64,000 nt of DNA from an uncultured Bacteroidia bacterium (lineage in GTDB: Bacteria > Bacteroidota > Bacteroidia > NS11-12g > UBA955). The first letter of the stretch is position 1; the number at the start of each line of letters is the position of its first letter. The translations under genes were made by a program, and so were the position numbers. This document shows positions 36,825 to 46,491 of the stretch, piece by piece. The stretch covers positions 495,673 through 559,672 of the forward strand of contig CALSPH010000001.1 of NCBI GenBank assembly GCA_943788195.1, given 5' to 3'. Below the pieces are notes generated by a model. That model did not search any database and was not told the origin of the DNA. It saw nothing but the letters and a program-made list of their open reading frames with translations.

Positions 36825-38301
36825 CCTTAAGCATTTTTATGTGCGGATTGATTGAGTCCAATAGATAAACTTTAAAACAAGTTCTAAGACTATCCTCGAA
36901 CCGATGTGCTTGAAAGTAAATCACTTTATCATTTAGTCCAATTTGACTCATGTACTGTTTGTACGAAATCTTGTATCCTTGTTTTTCCCCCAAAAGGATG
37001 TTGTAGACTTCATAATGCGGGTAATAATCATTGTCAAAAAGGAGATAATGTCTTTTTAAATTAACCTCTCCATTTATCGCCTTTTTTAATAGTAAACTGG
37101 GTTCATAATACTCGGGTCCTTCCCAACTAAAGCGTTTCGCTTGTATACTTTTGGTTGCATTATGCATATAAGGAACGACTAATAGACCGAGAATTACTAT
37201 TACTAAAATATTTTTTGAATACTTGATTGATTTAGTATGGCTATAAATCATGCTTACACCAACAGCAATTGTTAAGGCCAAAAATGGCATTATAGGGGTG
37301 TCGTACCAATATATTTTAGTCACAGATTGTGAAATCAATAGGATAAAACCAACGCAAAAAAGCCCGCTAAATAAAAGAATATTTTTTCTTTGGCTGGGTT
37401 TTGATAAAAGGCCAATGAGCATAAAAACAGGAAAAAGTGCACTAAAGTACAAGGCACGCTCCACCCATAATTTTTTAAAATAATAGGGGTAAGGTTGGGC
37501 ATGACCATCTATTGCAGTGCCATATCTGCCGCCAAAGTCATTGAACCAAGCAGATTGTATATAACCAGGATCAAATAATTCGCGGAATGGATACAAAAGC
37601 AACATCATGGAAAGAGGTATAACCAAGCCAATATAGAAATAGCGGGTCATTAATATTGATCCTAATTTCCTTTTATACAAGGTCCAAATGAGTAAAATCG
37701 GCAATGTTAAAAAGGGAACCGATGCTTTTGTGGCAATACCTAAGGCAAAAAATAGATAAAAGAGCATTAAATGTTTTTGGAGTCCTTTCTCAAGAAATAG
37801 GTAATACTGAATGAGAAAGAGTAAGATCCATAGCGTTATTAACGCGTCATAATCCCCAGTCCGTGTGCCGTGCAATTCAACAAATCCTGAAATGGAAACA
37901 AGAATGAGGGCAGCCAAACCACCGATTAAGGGTAGTTTCAAATAGTGTGAGCAGAACCCTAATAAGACTAAACAGCAAATCAGACCGGCTAGGGCAGAAG
38001 GTAGCCTGAGTGACAGTTCAAGGTGGTCTGTGATCAAATAAATACAGGTCTGCATTATGATAAGCAGGGGAGGTTTGGTGTTATAATGGTCAGGTGCACC
38101 TTCAAAATACGTTACCAATGGGTTTCCATTTTCTGCCATTTCTAGCATATTCATGGCTTGCCTGGCTTCGTCCCAATTAAAAACAGGATGTAATGTTAGG
38201 TTGTAAAATAAAGGTAATGCAAGAAATGGAAATAGGACTAGGGAAGTGCATAAAATGGGTTGCTTGGTACAGAACCGATTTATAACTTCTCTAAAATTCA
38301 A
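36769..38301 (-). CDS. GT39 (ArnT-like) integral membrane glycosyltransferase
   Basis: Polytopic membrane protein of 510 residues. The first segment ends in PVFNWDEARQAMNMLEM with the Asp44-Glu45 pair of GT39/PMT enzymes, then a periplasmic loop with THETKPPLL-like YNTKPPLLI. About eleven hydrophobic segments are followed by a soluble tail (about 400-510). It probably transfers a sugar from a polyprenyl-phosphate donor to a lipid or glycan outside the cytoplasm. It begins 4 bases after sucA and so probably shares its transcript. The 3' end overlaps the FemAB-like gene. Confidence 0.82.
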   Translation of the reverse strand: MNFREVINRFCTKQPILCTSLVLFPFLALPLFYNLTLHPVFNWDEARQAMNMLEMAENGNPLVTYFEGAPDHYNTKPPLLIIMQTCIYLITDHLELSLRLPSALAGLICCLVLLGFCSHYLKLPLIGGLAALILVSISGFVELHGTRTGDYDALITLWILLFLIQYYLFLEKGLQKHLMLFYLFFALGIATKASVPFLTLPILLIWTLYKRKLGSILMTRYFYIGLVIPLSMMLLLYPFRELFDPGYIQSAWFNDFGGRYGTAIDGHAQPYPYYFKKLWVERALYFSALFPVFMLIGLLSKPSQRKNILLFSGLFCVGFILLISQSVTKIYWYDTPIMPFLALTIAVGVSMIYSHTKSIKYSKNILVIVILGLLVVPYMHNATKSIQAKRFSWEGPEYYEPSLLLKKAINGEVNLKRHYLLFDNDYYPHYEVYNILLGEKQGYKISYKQYMSQIGLNDKVIYFQAHRFEDSLRTCFKVYLLDSINPHIKMLKVKDLTCQRAQQTSLDKNP

Positions 38302-38305
38302 AATC

Positions 38306-41020
38306 CTAGCCTTTAAATGCTTCTTCTAGGATAGCCTCTTGTTCAAATTCGTGTACTTTCTTGAACCCAGTTGCGGGACTCGCACTACTTTTTCTAGCAA
38401 TACAACGGATGCCATTAAAGAGTTCATAGCGCATTAAAAACGTATATGCGCCCATGTTTTTTGGTTCTTCTTGTACCCAAATGAACTCAGCACCTTTATA
38501 CTTCTTTTCAATTTTTTCAAGTTGACTTTCTGCCAAAGGATATATTTGCTCAATACGAACAATGGCTGTTTTCTTGTCTTTTAGTTCCACTTTTCTGGCC
38601 AGCAAATCATAATATATCTTACCGCTACACATCAATACCCGCTTGGTAGTTTTAGCAACGGCACTGCTGTCATCAATAATTTCTTGAAATCCTCCTTGGG
38701 TGAAATCCGTCCTAGTGCTAACACATTGTGGGTGGCGCAACAAACTTTTGGGAGTCATAAAAACCAACGGTAAACGAATGTTTTTCATCTTAAGCTGCCT
38801 TCTTAAGGCATGAAAGTAATTTGCTGGTGTACTCACATTCATCACTTGCATATTGCAATTTGCAGAAAGCTGTAAAAACCGTTCTAAGCGAGCGCTCGAA
38901 TGTTCAGGTCCTTGTCCTTCATATCCATGCGGTAACAACATCACTAAACCACTGTACTTACCCCACTTAGCTTCTGCACTGCTGATAAACTGATCAATTA
39001 CAATTTGAGCTCCATTGCCAAAGTCTCCGAATTGAGCCTCCCAAATGGTCATGGTATTTGGATCTACTGTGCTATAACCATATTCAAATCCTAAAACAGC
39101 ATATTCTGAAAGTAATGAGTTGTATATCTGAAATTGGTCTTGCTCTTTAATATTCGCTAAAGGGATATATTCTTTTTCAGAATCTTCTTTTTTAATAACC
39201 GCATGACGATGACTAAATGTTCCTCTTTCACAATCTTGCCCACTCATGCGAATGCTGTGGCCTTCATCAATTAATGAAGCATATGCCAAAAGCTCTCCCA
39301 TTGCCCAATCTAACCGGTCCTCTTTTACCATTTTCAAGCGATCTTCAAATATTTTTTGTGTCTTCTTGATTGGTAGATTGTCCTCTGGAATAGTATTGAT
39401 TTTTTTAGCTAACTCAGTTAACTTGGGTGCACTTATATTGGTTTTTACTTTAACCGCTATTTTATCATGGGTGGGTTTTACAAATTTGCTCCATTTACCT
39501 GTTTCTTTAGGCGCTTTAGAAGGGTTATTGTCGTTTTTTGCTTCGTCTAATTTGTCTTGGAGAAGTTTTTTAAAGCTTAACTCCATTTCTTTAGCAATTT
39601 CAGCATCAATATCTCCTCGCTCCAGCAAAGTGTTTTTATAAATCTCTCTGGGATTCAAGTGAGACTTGATTGCTTTATACAAAATGGGTTGGGTAAAACG
39701 AGGCTCATCGCCTTCATTATGTCCGTACTTTCGATAACCAAGTAGGTCGATGAAAATATCATCATTGAATTTCTGTCGATAATCCATTGCAAGTTTAATC
39801 ACATGTATTACAGCTTCAACATCATCCCCATTAACATGAAAAACAGGACACTTTGTGATTTTAGCAACATCTGTACAGTAAATACTTGTTCGGCCATCCT
39901 GGTAGTTGGTAGTAAACCCTATCTGATTGTTTGTAACGATATGAATGCAACCTCCAACATTATAGGCATCTAGACCACTCATTTGAAGTAATTCATACAA
40001 TACCCCTTGCCCTGAAATTGCGGCATCTCCATGCATGAGTATTGGTGCAATTTGATGGGTGTCGTCATTATAATCCGTGGCCAGATTAGCCCGGGCTATT
40101 CCTTTCACAACCGGCCCCACAGCTTCCAAATGACTTGGGTTAGGGCTTAATGTTAGTTTGACATTTTTATTGCCATCTGTTTTTATTTCTCGGTGATACC
40201 CTAAGTGGTATTTAACATCACCTTCAAAGGAACTATCCTGAAATACTTTCCCTTCAAATTCTTTAAATATTTCGGTATAGGTTTTATTAAAAATATTGGC
40301 CAGCACATTTAACCGTCCACGATGTGCCATGCCTAGAAAGAAGTGTTTAACACCTTTAGAAGCACCATATTCTATCACCGTATCCAAACATGGAATCAGG
40401 CATTCTAAACCCTCTAAAGAAAAGCGTTTTTGCCCGATATACTTTGTATGTAGAAAGTTTTCAAAAACCGTGGCTTGGTTTAATTTGTGTAAGGCATGCC
40501 TCTTCTCTTCTTGGCTTAGTTGAGGCTGATTTTTATTTGTTTCTAACCGTTCCTGCAACCAAGCAACACGCTCGGGGTCTGATATATATACATACTCTAC
40601 GCCAATATGATCGCAATAGGTGTCTTCTAATGTTTGAATGATATCCTTAAGTGGCACATTGCCAATGCCAATCTCATGTCCAGCATTAAATTTTTTGTCT
40701 AAATCAGAAGTCTCTAAATTGTAATTCTTTGGGTCTAAAGTGGGTGTGTAAGTCCTTCTTTGCCTAACTGGGTTCGTTTTAGTGAATAAATGACCTCGTT
40801 CCCGATATGCACTGATCAGATTAAGCACATTAATCTCCTTAAGCATATCGTCACTCACCTTTAGATTGCCTTCTTGAAGTGCTTTGCCTGTTCCTAGGTC
40901 AAAACCCTCAAAAAACTTCTGCCAGCCATAATCTACCGAAGTTTTATCGTGTTGATATTGATTATAAAGTTGATCGATATAATTGGGGTCGGTATTGGAA
41001 ATGTAAGATTGCGTTTGCAT
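38306..41020 (-). CDS. sucA: 2-oxoglutarate dehydrogenase E1 component
   Basis: Thiamine-diphosphate decarboxylase subunit of the 2-oxoglutarate dehydrogenase complex (TCA cycle). It has 904 residues, as usual. The N-terminus with YIDQLYNQYQHDKTSVDYGW is the E2-binding type helix. The TPP/metal region has LMHGDAAISGQGVLYELLQM and VNGDDVEAVIHV. The C-terminal half carries FGDFGNGAQIVIDQF and LLPHGYEGQGPEHSSARLER. No sucB or lpd gene is adjacent; instead a membrane glycosyltransferase follows 4 bases downstream. Confidence 0.97.
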   Translation of the reverse strand: MQTQSYISNTDPNYIDQLYNQYQHDKTSVDYGWQKFFEGFDLGTGKALQEGNLKVSDDMLKEINVLNLISAYRERGHLFTKTNPVRQRRTYTPTLDPKNYNLETSDLDKKFNAGHEIGIGNVPLKDIIQTLEDTYCDHIGVEYVYISDPERVAWLQERLETNKNQPQLSQEEKRHALHKLNQATVFENFLHTKYIGQKRFSLEGLECLIPCLDTVIEYGASKGVKHFFLGMAHRGRLNVLANIFNKTYTEIFKEFEGKVFQDSSFEGDVKYHLGYHREIKTDGNKNVKLTLSPNPSHLEAVGPVVKGIARANLATDYNDDTHQIAPILMHGDAAISGQGVLYELLQMSGLDAYNVGGCIHIVTNNQIGFTTNYQDGRTSIYCTDVAKITKCPVFHVNGDDVEAVIHVIKLAMDYRQKFNDDIFIDLLGYRKYGHNEGDEPRFTQPILYKAIKSHLNPREIYKNTLLERGDIDAEIAKEMELSFKKLLQDKLDEAKNDNNPSKAPKETGKWSKFVKPTHDKIAVKVKTNISAPKLTELAKKINTIPEDNLPIKKTQKIFEDRLKMVKEDRLDWAMGELLAYASLIDEGHSIRMSGQDCERGTFSHRHAVIKKEDSEKEYIPLANIKEQDQFQIYNSLLSEYAVLGFEYGYSTVDPNTMTIWEAQFGDFGNGAQIVIDQFISSAEAKWGKYSGLVMLLPHGYEGQGPEHSSARLERFLQLSANCNMQVMNVSTPANYFHALRRQLKMKNIRLPLVFMTPKSLLRHPQCVSTRTDFTQGGFQEIIDDSSAVAKTTKRVLMCSGKIYYDLLARKVELKDKKTAIVRIEQIYPLAESQLEKIEKKYKGAEFIWVQEEPKNMGAYTFLMRYELFNGIRCIARKSSASPATGFKKVHEFEQEAILEEAFKG

Positions 41021-41040
41021 ATAACTTATAGGAAGGACTG

Positions 41041-41048
41041 CAAAGGTA
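41041..41048 (-). promoter_or_regulatory. Bacteroidota -7 element for sucA
   Basis: TACCTTTG followed by CAG on the minus strand, 20 bases before the sucA ATG. Exact TAnnTTTG match. Confidence 0.55.
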
Positions 41049-41108
41049 TTTATTGCTTTGCATTTATCATAAACAAAGCATCTTAATATTGAGACACAGG
41101 GACTTTAA

Positions 41109-41645
41109 TTAATATCTCCCGTCCAGATCTTCCTTTTTGCCCTTAACATCATCTACTTTTTCGTCAAGCACTGTTTTTCCTTCCTTGAGCAAGTCTTCAA
41201 TCTTTTCAGTAACTGAATTATTCACTTGCAAGGTCTCCTTGATAAACAAACTCCAAAGTTTTTCATTATCGGTTTGCTTCAAACAAGACTTGGCTTCAGT
41301 TGCAATTTGGGCCATGCTTTTTTGAAAAACATAAGCACATTTTATTCGATCTTCCTTCATTTCGTTTATTTCAGAATGATCGAACCGGCTTTTAATATCC
41401 GCTTCCAATTTGTTAACAATACAATCGCAAATTTCTGGAGTTTTGCCAGTACAGTATTTATCTTTTACAACTTCAATATGTGCCAAATTAGACTGAAAGG
41501 GTCCTATTTTGAAATAATATAGTCCAAAAATGGCCAATGCAATAAGAACCAATATGAGCAGCAATTTAAAGAAGATACGCTTGGCAAATTTGAATAATAG
41601 AAATAGCACTACACCACTTCCTGCGATATAAATGAGTCCGTCCAT
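41109..41645 (-). CDS. Small membrane protein of unknown function
   Basis: No family recognised. The 178 residues begin with two hydrophobic segments (about 3-17 and 25-46) separated by a short basic turn (FKFAKRIFFK). A soluble part with four Cys follows (KYCTGKTPEICDCI and KCAYVF region, then SCLKQ). The C-terminus is charged and helical, rich in Lys, Asp and Glu. It starts one base after the stop of the DUF4340-like gene and is the last gene of the signalling cluster run, so it may be an envelope effector or accessory of that system. Confidence 0.6.
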   Translation of the reverse strand: MDGLIYIAGSGVVLFLLFKFAKRIFFKLLLILVLIALAIFGLYYFKIGPFQSNLAHIEVVKDKYCTGKTPEICDCIVNKLEADIKSRFDHSEINEMKEDRIKCAYVFQKSMAQIATEAKSCLKQTDNEKLWSLFIKETLQVNNSVTEKIEDLLKEGKTVLDEKVDDVKGKKEDLDGRY

Positions 41646-41646
41646 T

Positions 41647-42669
41647 TTAGTTAAAATCAGTTTTCTTTTTTAAGATTTTTGCAAAGATAAGGTCCTGAAT
41701 TTCCATAATGAGTGATTCGTCATTGAGCACACCCCAGTATTTATCGATCTCATATTCAAGAAGACCGCCTTCCTCATCCGTTGCTTCATAGGTGTTAACT
41801 TGAATGGGTTTTCTAAAAAGTTTTAGTTGGTCAATTTGTCCATTTTTTTGCGTTACAGTGATAGAAAAGAATGGTTCACTCTTGGCAATGCTGTCGGCTT
41901 TACTAGGTTCAAAGTCTTTATGATACCCCTCACAAGCTAAATTGTTGTTTTCATATACCATAAAGAGATTCAAATAAGCCTTTAATTTCAGTTCGTTTAT
42001 CTCAGATAGTATGGTGCCATTAGCGTCCATTAGTTGTGGAGCGGCTGCGGTGTTCTTAATGATAAAACGGAAAGTCGGGTTTCCTGGCCAATTTACATCC
42101 ACCTGTTTAATTCCTTCTCGAGGTATATTGAATATGTTTTTATTACGCCATTCTACGCTATCTGTAAAGTAGCGTGAACTTACAAAACCATTCATCCCAG
42201 GTATATGAACAACCATAGGCGTGCTGCTGCCCTCTTCCAAAATGTAGGTTCCCATCATATTGCTAGTGGGTGTTCCAATAAAGTAACTCTTAATCAACTT
42301 GTCACCCCGATATATCATGGTTTTTACCCCGTTTGCTGCTATTTGCGGAAGAATTTGTTCACGGGCACTCTTTTCAACTTCATAATTAACTTCTATATCT
42401 CGTATCGTTTCAAGCAATATTCGCATCCTGCTTTCATTAACCACCCAATTATTGTTCACCCTCCAAACGTTTTGCGGATCTTTGTGAAGCAAAGCATATT
42501 TTTTAGTCTTGTTTTCAGAAATGAATATTCGATCGATTTGCTCTAAGTTTTTGATTGCAAAATGTCCCTTTGGCACAGTTGTGTTGGTTTCTACATCCCT
42601 GTTCAGAATAAAATATACAACCGGTAGAATGACCAGAATCAGGACAAGTATTACATTTTTTTTCTTCAT
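41647..42669 (-). CDS. DUF4340-like membrane-anchored protein
   Basis: Protein of 340 residues with one N-terminal hydrophobic segment (KKKNVILVLILVILPVVYFI) and a large soluble, presumably periplasmic part. The repeated pattern (ALLHKDPQNVWRVNNNWVVN, then RILLETIRDIEV) resembles DUF4340 proteins, some of which belong to gliding or secretion-linked ABC exporters in Bacteroidota. No ABC genes are nearby. It overlaps the upstream response-regulator gene by 4 bases (ATGA), so it is likely made from the two-component operon. Function unknown. Confidence 0.65.
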   Translation of the reverse strand: MKKKNVILVLILVILPVVYFILNRDVETNTTVPKGHFAIKNLEQIDRIFISENKTKKYALLHKDPQNVWRVNNNWVVNESRMRILLETIRDIEVNYEVEKSAREQILPQIAANGVKTMIYRGDKLIKSYFIGTPTSNMMGTYILEEGSSTPMVVHIPGMNGFVSSRYFTDSVEWRNKNIFNIPREGIKQVDVNWPGNPTFRFIIKNTAAAPQLMDANGTILSEINELKLKAYLNLFMVYENNNLACEGYHKDFEPSKADSIAKSEPFFSITVTQKNGQIDQLKLFRKPIQVNTYEATDEEGGLLEYEIDKYWGVLNDESLIMEIQDLIFAKILKKKTDFN

Positions 42670-43418
42670 TTTTTATTGTTGTTTATGTAGAGTCCATAGC
42701 GCTTAATGAAGTCTGCTTTATAATCATCATATATTGCAAGTTTAACATTGTTGTTCAACTCCAGTTCAGTATCAGTGGTTTGGGGATATTTATTGACAGA
42801 ATCCATTTGCACAAGATAGTCTTTGTTGGGTTGGGCAAAACTATGGTTTTTTAGTAAATGAATATACTTTGAAAAAGGATACCAAGAAACGATATGTTCC
42901 CCCTTCAAAGTAACAAATGCTGACTCATTTCCATTTTTAGCGATATAGAGTAATTCATTGTCGTTAATGAAGGTAACTTTAAAAACGTCTATAATCGGGA
43001 TTATGTTAAATTGAGAATTAAGAATATTTAGGATGATACTTACATCTTCTTGAACAGTAACGATTTCTGTTTGCTTTGCTTTTACTACGGCTCTTTCTAG
43101 GTCATCAAGATCAATAGGCTTATTTAGACATGGGATCCTAGTGAAATTAATTGCTTGAGTGGCGTATTCATCAAAAGCGGTTATAAAGATAATTTTGAAT
43201 TCAATTTTATTCAATTGATTGAGAATGGCAAAGGAATCCCCATCTTTTAGGCTAATATCTAAAAAAACAATTTCAGGTTTTTGGGTTTCAATTAATGCAA
43301 TACCCCCAGATATGTCAGCCGCTCCACCAATAATTTCTATTCCTTCAATAAATTGTCGAATAATAGAGCCTAGTACCTCTCTACTTTTTAATTCATCATC
43401 AATTATTACTCCTCGCAT
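42666..43418 (-). CDS. Response regulator with divergent LytTR-type output domain
   Basis: A 250-residue regulator. The receiver (1-120) is intact: acidic pocket Asp7-Asp8-Glu9, phosphoacceptor Asp54 in VFLDISL, and the conserved Lys in NKPID. The C-terminal half follows the LytTR layout, but the usual H-K/R-S block (as in HKSYLINL of the regulator at 46492) is replaced by NKDYLVQM. The basic tail (VSKRKREGF) is replaced by YDDYKADF. DNA binding may therefore be altered or lost. It starts within the stop of the sensor kinase gene (TAATG) and overlaps the DUF4340-like gene. Confidence 0.82.
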   Translation of the reverse strand: MRGVIIDDELKSREVLGSIIRQFIEGIEIIGGAADISGGIALIETQKPEIVFLDISLKDGDSFAILNQLNKIEFKIIFITAFDEYATQAINFTRIPCLNKPIDLDDLERAVVKAKQTEIVTVQEDVSIILNILNSQFNIIPIIDVFKVTFINDNELLYIAKNGNESAFVTLKGEHIVSWYPFSKYIHLLKNHSFAQPNKDYLVQMDSVNKYPQTTDTELELNNNVKLAIYDDYKADFIKRYGLYINNNKK

Positions 43419-46400
43419 TATGCTACTTCTAAAATAACTCTTGTACCCGTTGGAATATTTTCTACTTGAAGGTCAATGATTTCCATTTTTATTTTGGTAT
43501 TTGCACTGGCATTTAGAATTTTAATTCTATTTTCAATTGCTATCAATGCCGTAGACTGATGACTTCTATTTCGTTTTTTATTCAGTTCTCTTGAAGCATC
43601 TCTACCGATACCGTTATCTTCAATGACACAACGAATTCCTTGGTCCATTTGTTCTATCAAAATTTGAATTTTTCGGTCCCCATTTTTAGGAAGTAAGCCG
43701 TGGATAATTGCATTTTCTACAAATGGTTGCATAAAGAGTGTAGGAACCAATGTTCGTTCTTTGTCGATTTCAGGGTCCGTGTGAATCTTAATATCTAAGG
43801 TGTTTTCTAGGCGCATATTCTCAAGTTCCAGATATAATTCCAAAGACTCGAGCTCATCTTTTATTGGCAGAAAATTCTCTTTTGAATTTTGTAATGTTCT
43901 TCGCATCAATGATGAGAATTTAGTAAGGTATTTATAGGCAGTTTTAGAGTCTGAATTCAGAACATAATATTGTATACTGTTCAATGAATTAAAAATAAAA
44001 TGAGGGTTCATCTGTATGCGCAAGGCACGTAGCTCTGCATTGGTCATTTTAGCTGCATACTCCTTCCTTAAATTTTGCGTGCGATATCGATAGATATAAA
44101 ATATTATTCCAAAGAATCCTATAATAAGGAGACCCAAGAACCAAAAAGTTTGATAGAATGGTGTTGCTATAATGAAGGTGAGTTCTTGGGTTTGTTCATC
44201 ACAATATCCATCTTCATTGCATGCTTTTAATAAGAATGTGTAGGTGCCTGGTGATAGATTATTATAGCGCACAAAATTTTCATTAACCGCCATGATCCAG
44301 TCACTTTCTAAGCCATCTAATTTGTAGTAAAAGCGCGTTTTTTCTGGAACTGCAAAACGCATTGCTTTAAAGTAAATTTGGATATAATTCTCTTCAGACT
44401 TTAAACGCAACGGTTTATTTTGGACCGTTGAATTATGAAAATCTTTTTCTGTATCGTTGGCTTTGAAATGCGAAATAATCGCTAAGGGCGTATGCGTGTT
44501 TACAATGATTTCTTCAGGCTTAAAAAAGTTCACCCCATTTACTCCGCCAAAGTAATAAATTCCGGTGCTGCTTTTGAGAAATGCATCCTCGTTAAACTCT
44601 AAACTTTGCAGTTGAATAGGGAGGTCATAGTTTTTGATTTTGATACGATTGGCATACCATTTACTAATGCCTTTGTTTGTGCTGAGCCATAAGTTCCCTT
44701 TTGAGTCTGGTATTATTCCATATACAGAATTGTTTCCTAGTCCATCTTCCTCTGCATAGTTCAATGCAGTTCCTGTATTCATGTCAAATAAAGAAATTCC
44801 CCCACCATAGGTTCCAAGTGCTAAAGTATCTTTGGAAATTGGAACAATTGACATGACATTATTAGAACTAATCGCGTTGGGTTGATTAGAGTGCCTATAA
44901 TTTTCCAAGGACCATTCTTCGCCAAGTTTGATTTTATAAAGCCCATTCCCAAATGTGGCAACCCAGAGGATATTATTCTTAAGGTAAAGATCATAAGCAG
45001 CCACATCTACTTCTAGCTGATAAACCTTGTAATTTTTTGTTTTATAGTTATACGTGGCAAGTCCTCTTCCGTAAGCGATTAGTAGCTGGTCAGTGTCATA
45101 GTCAATGATTTTTTTTATTTGGGGCAAAGGAATGCCTGGATTGCTCAATCGTTTGAAATCTCCACTTTCTGGGTCAAACTCGAATAACCCATTCTCGTTG
45201 GTGCCAGTGAAAAAAGTTCCATTTTTTGCCTGATGAATACTGCGAATTCGAATATTGCCCCCAATGCTCTTAATATTAGGTTGATAGGTGGTGAAAACTT
45301 CATCTTTCAATCTATCTAAGGTTCCATCATAATTTACAAACCAAATTGAGCCGGATCGGTCTTCATATATATCATAAACCTTACTGGAGCTTAGACTATT
45401 AAAGTTGTCATTCTGCCGGTATAGTTTGAATAAATTATACGCCTTTTTATAAATCGAGAGACCACTATTTGTGCCAATCCAGATATTATCATTCGGGTCT
45501 GCATAAAGTATAAAAATATTATTGTTTAGCAAGGACCATCGATCGGATTGGTTCTTTCTGTGGTAGTACGTAGTTCCTTTATTTATTTCAACGATTCCAT
45601 TGTCTACAGAGCCTAACCACAAAGTGCCATCCTTTTGATTTGCAATTGAAATAATGGGTTCTCCTTCGATTAATGTTTTTGAAATTTTTGTTGGATTTAG
45701 AATAGTACTTTGGGTCACCTTTAAGCTGTCATAAAAACTCAGGTAAAGATTATTTCTAAACGTGTGGACTGTGCTGATTAACCTTCCATCAAAATAATGT
45801 TCAGCACGGTTAAGGTCGGGGCTGATTTTGGACAACCCTGAAGCGGTGGCAACCCAATTAAAGTCCTTTCCCATATGAACAAATTGAACAATATCACTTT
45901 TTATTAGACCAGAGGCTTGGTCTATTTTTTTAACCACTTTACCTGCCCTGTTCAGTACTATTATTCCATTTTCATAGGTGCTCAACCAAATATTACCCTG
46001 GGCATCTTCCAAAAGTTGCTTGGCAGAATACATGTCTTCCCTAAGTTCATTAATTGGGGCAATTTTCTTGACCTTTTTTGTTTTTACATCAATTTCATTA
46101 ATCATTCTGCCCTGGGTAATTGCCCAGACGGTGCCATCATTAAAAGGCAATATGGCATAAACAAAATTGTCACTTAGCGAATTGGAATCATTGTATCTAT
46201 TTTTGTAAACTTCAAAATTGGAACCGTCAAAAACATTTACACCGTCTGCTGTTGCCAGCCAAGTATAGCCCAATGCATCTTGTTTTATATCCGAAATGGT
46301 GGATTGGGAAAGACCATCTTCTAAAGTGAAATTGATGAAACGCCTTTCAATGGATTGCGCATGGATGAACGCAGGAACAAACAAAATGAGTATACATAAA

Positions 46401-46423
46401 TAGCGGAGATGCTTCTTTACCAT
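43418..46423 (-). CDS. Reg_prop/Y_Y_Y sensor histidine kinase, LytS type
   Basis: Membrane sensor kinase of 1001 residues. A signal peptide (about 1-22) is followed by a periplasmic two-propeller region of Reg_prop repeats (for example LSQSTISDIKQDALGYTWLA, LWLGSVDNGIVEI; about 25-650), a Y_Y_Y domain (about 660-735, YYKLDGLESDWI), a membrane segment (about 750-770), a LytS-type HisKA_5 domain with NPHFIFNSLNSIQ (His808), and an ATPase domain with QPFVENAIIHG and EDNGIGR. Such sensors usually detect glycans or other periplasmic ligands. All catalytic boxes are intact. It should phosphorylate the downstream regulator, the one at 46492-47235, or both. Confidence 0.9.
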   Translation of the reverse strand: MVKKHLRYLCILILFVPAFIHAQSIERRFINFTLEDGLSQSTISDIKQDALGYTWLATADGVNVFDGSNFEVYKNRYNDSNSLSDNFVYAILPFNDGTVWAITQGRMINEIDVKTKKVKKIAPINELREDMYSAKQLLEDAQGNIWLSTYENGIIVLNRAGKVVKKIDQASGLIKSDIVQFVHMGKDFNWVATASGLSKISPDLNRAEHYFDGRLISTVHTFRNNLYLSFYDSLKVTQSTILNPTKISKTLIEGEPIISIANQKDGTLWLGSVDNGIVEINKGTTYYHRKNQSDRWSLLNNNIFILYADPNDNIWIGTNSGLSIYKKAYNLFKLYRQNDNFNSLSSSKVYDIYEDRSGSIWFVNYDGTLDRLKDEVFTTYQPNIKSIGGNIRIRSIHQAKNGTFFTGTNENGLFEFDPESGDFKRLSNPGIPLPQIKKIIDYDTDQLLIAYGRGLATYNYKTKNYKVYQLEVDVAAYDLYLKNNILWVATFGNGLYKIKLGEEWSLENYRHSNQPNAISSNNVMSIVPISKDTLALGTYGGGISLFDMNTGTALNYAEEDGLGNNSVYGIIPDSKGNLWLSTNKGISKWYANRIKIKNYDLPIQLQSLEFNEDAFLKSSTGIYYFGGVNGVNFFKPEEIIVNTHTPLAIISHFKANDTEKDFHNSTVQNKPLRLKSEENYIQIYFKAMRFAVPEKTRFYYKLDGLESDWIMAVNENFVRYNNLSPGTYTFLLKACNEDGYCDEQTQELTFIIATPFYQTFWFLGLLIIGFFGIIFYIYRYRTQNLRKEYAAKMTNAELRALRIQMNPHFIFNSLNSIQYYVLNSDSKTAYKYLTKFSSLMRRTLQNSKENFLPIKDELESLELYLELENMRLENTLDIKIHTDPEIDKERTLVPTLFMQPFVENAIIHGLLPKNGDRKIQILIEQMDQGIRCVIEDNGIGRDASRELNKKRNRSHQSTALIAIENRIKILNASANTKIKMEIIDLQVENIPTGTRVILEVA

Positions 46424-46491
46424 TAAATTTCAATTATACTATTTAATTGTGTCTTTATGCTCCGTTTTTTGTCCTGAAATGTCAATAATAA

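Noticed and set aside
43219-43437. Plus-strand frames opposite the signalling genes (also near 45917, 48189, 48501)
   Set aside because: They mirror real genes on the minus strand and show no domain, signal or start context of their own.
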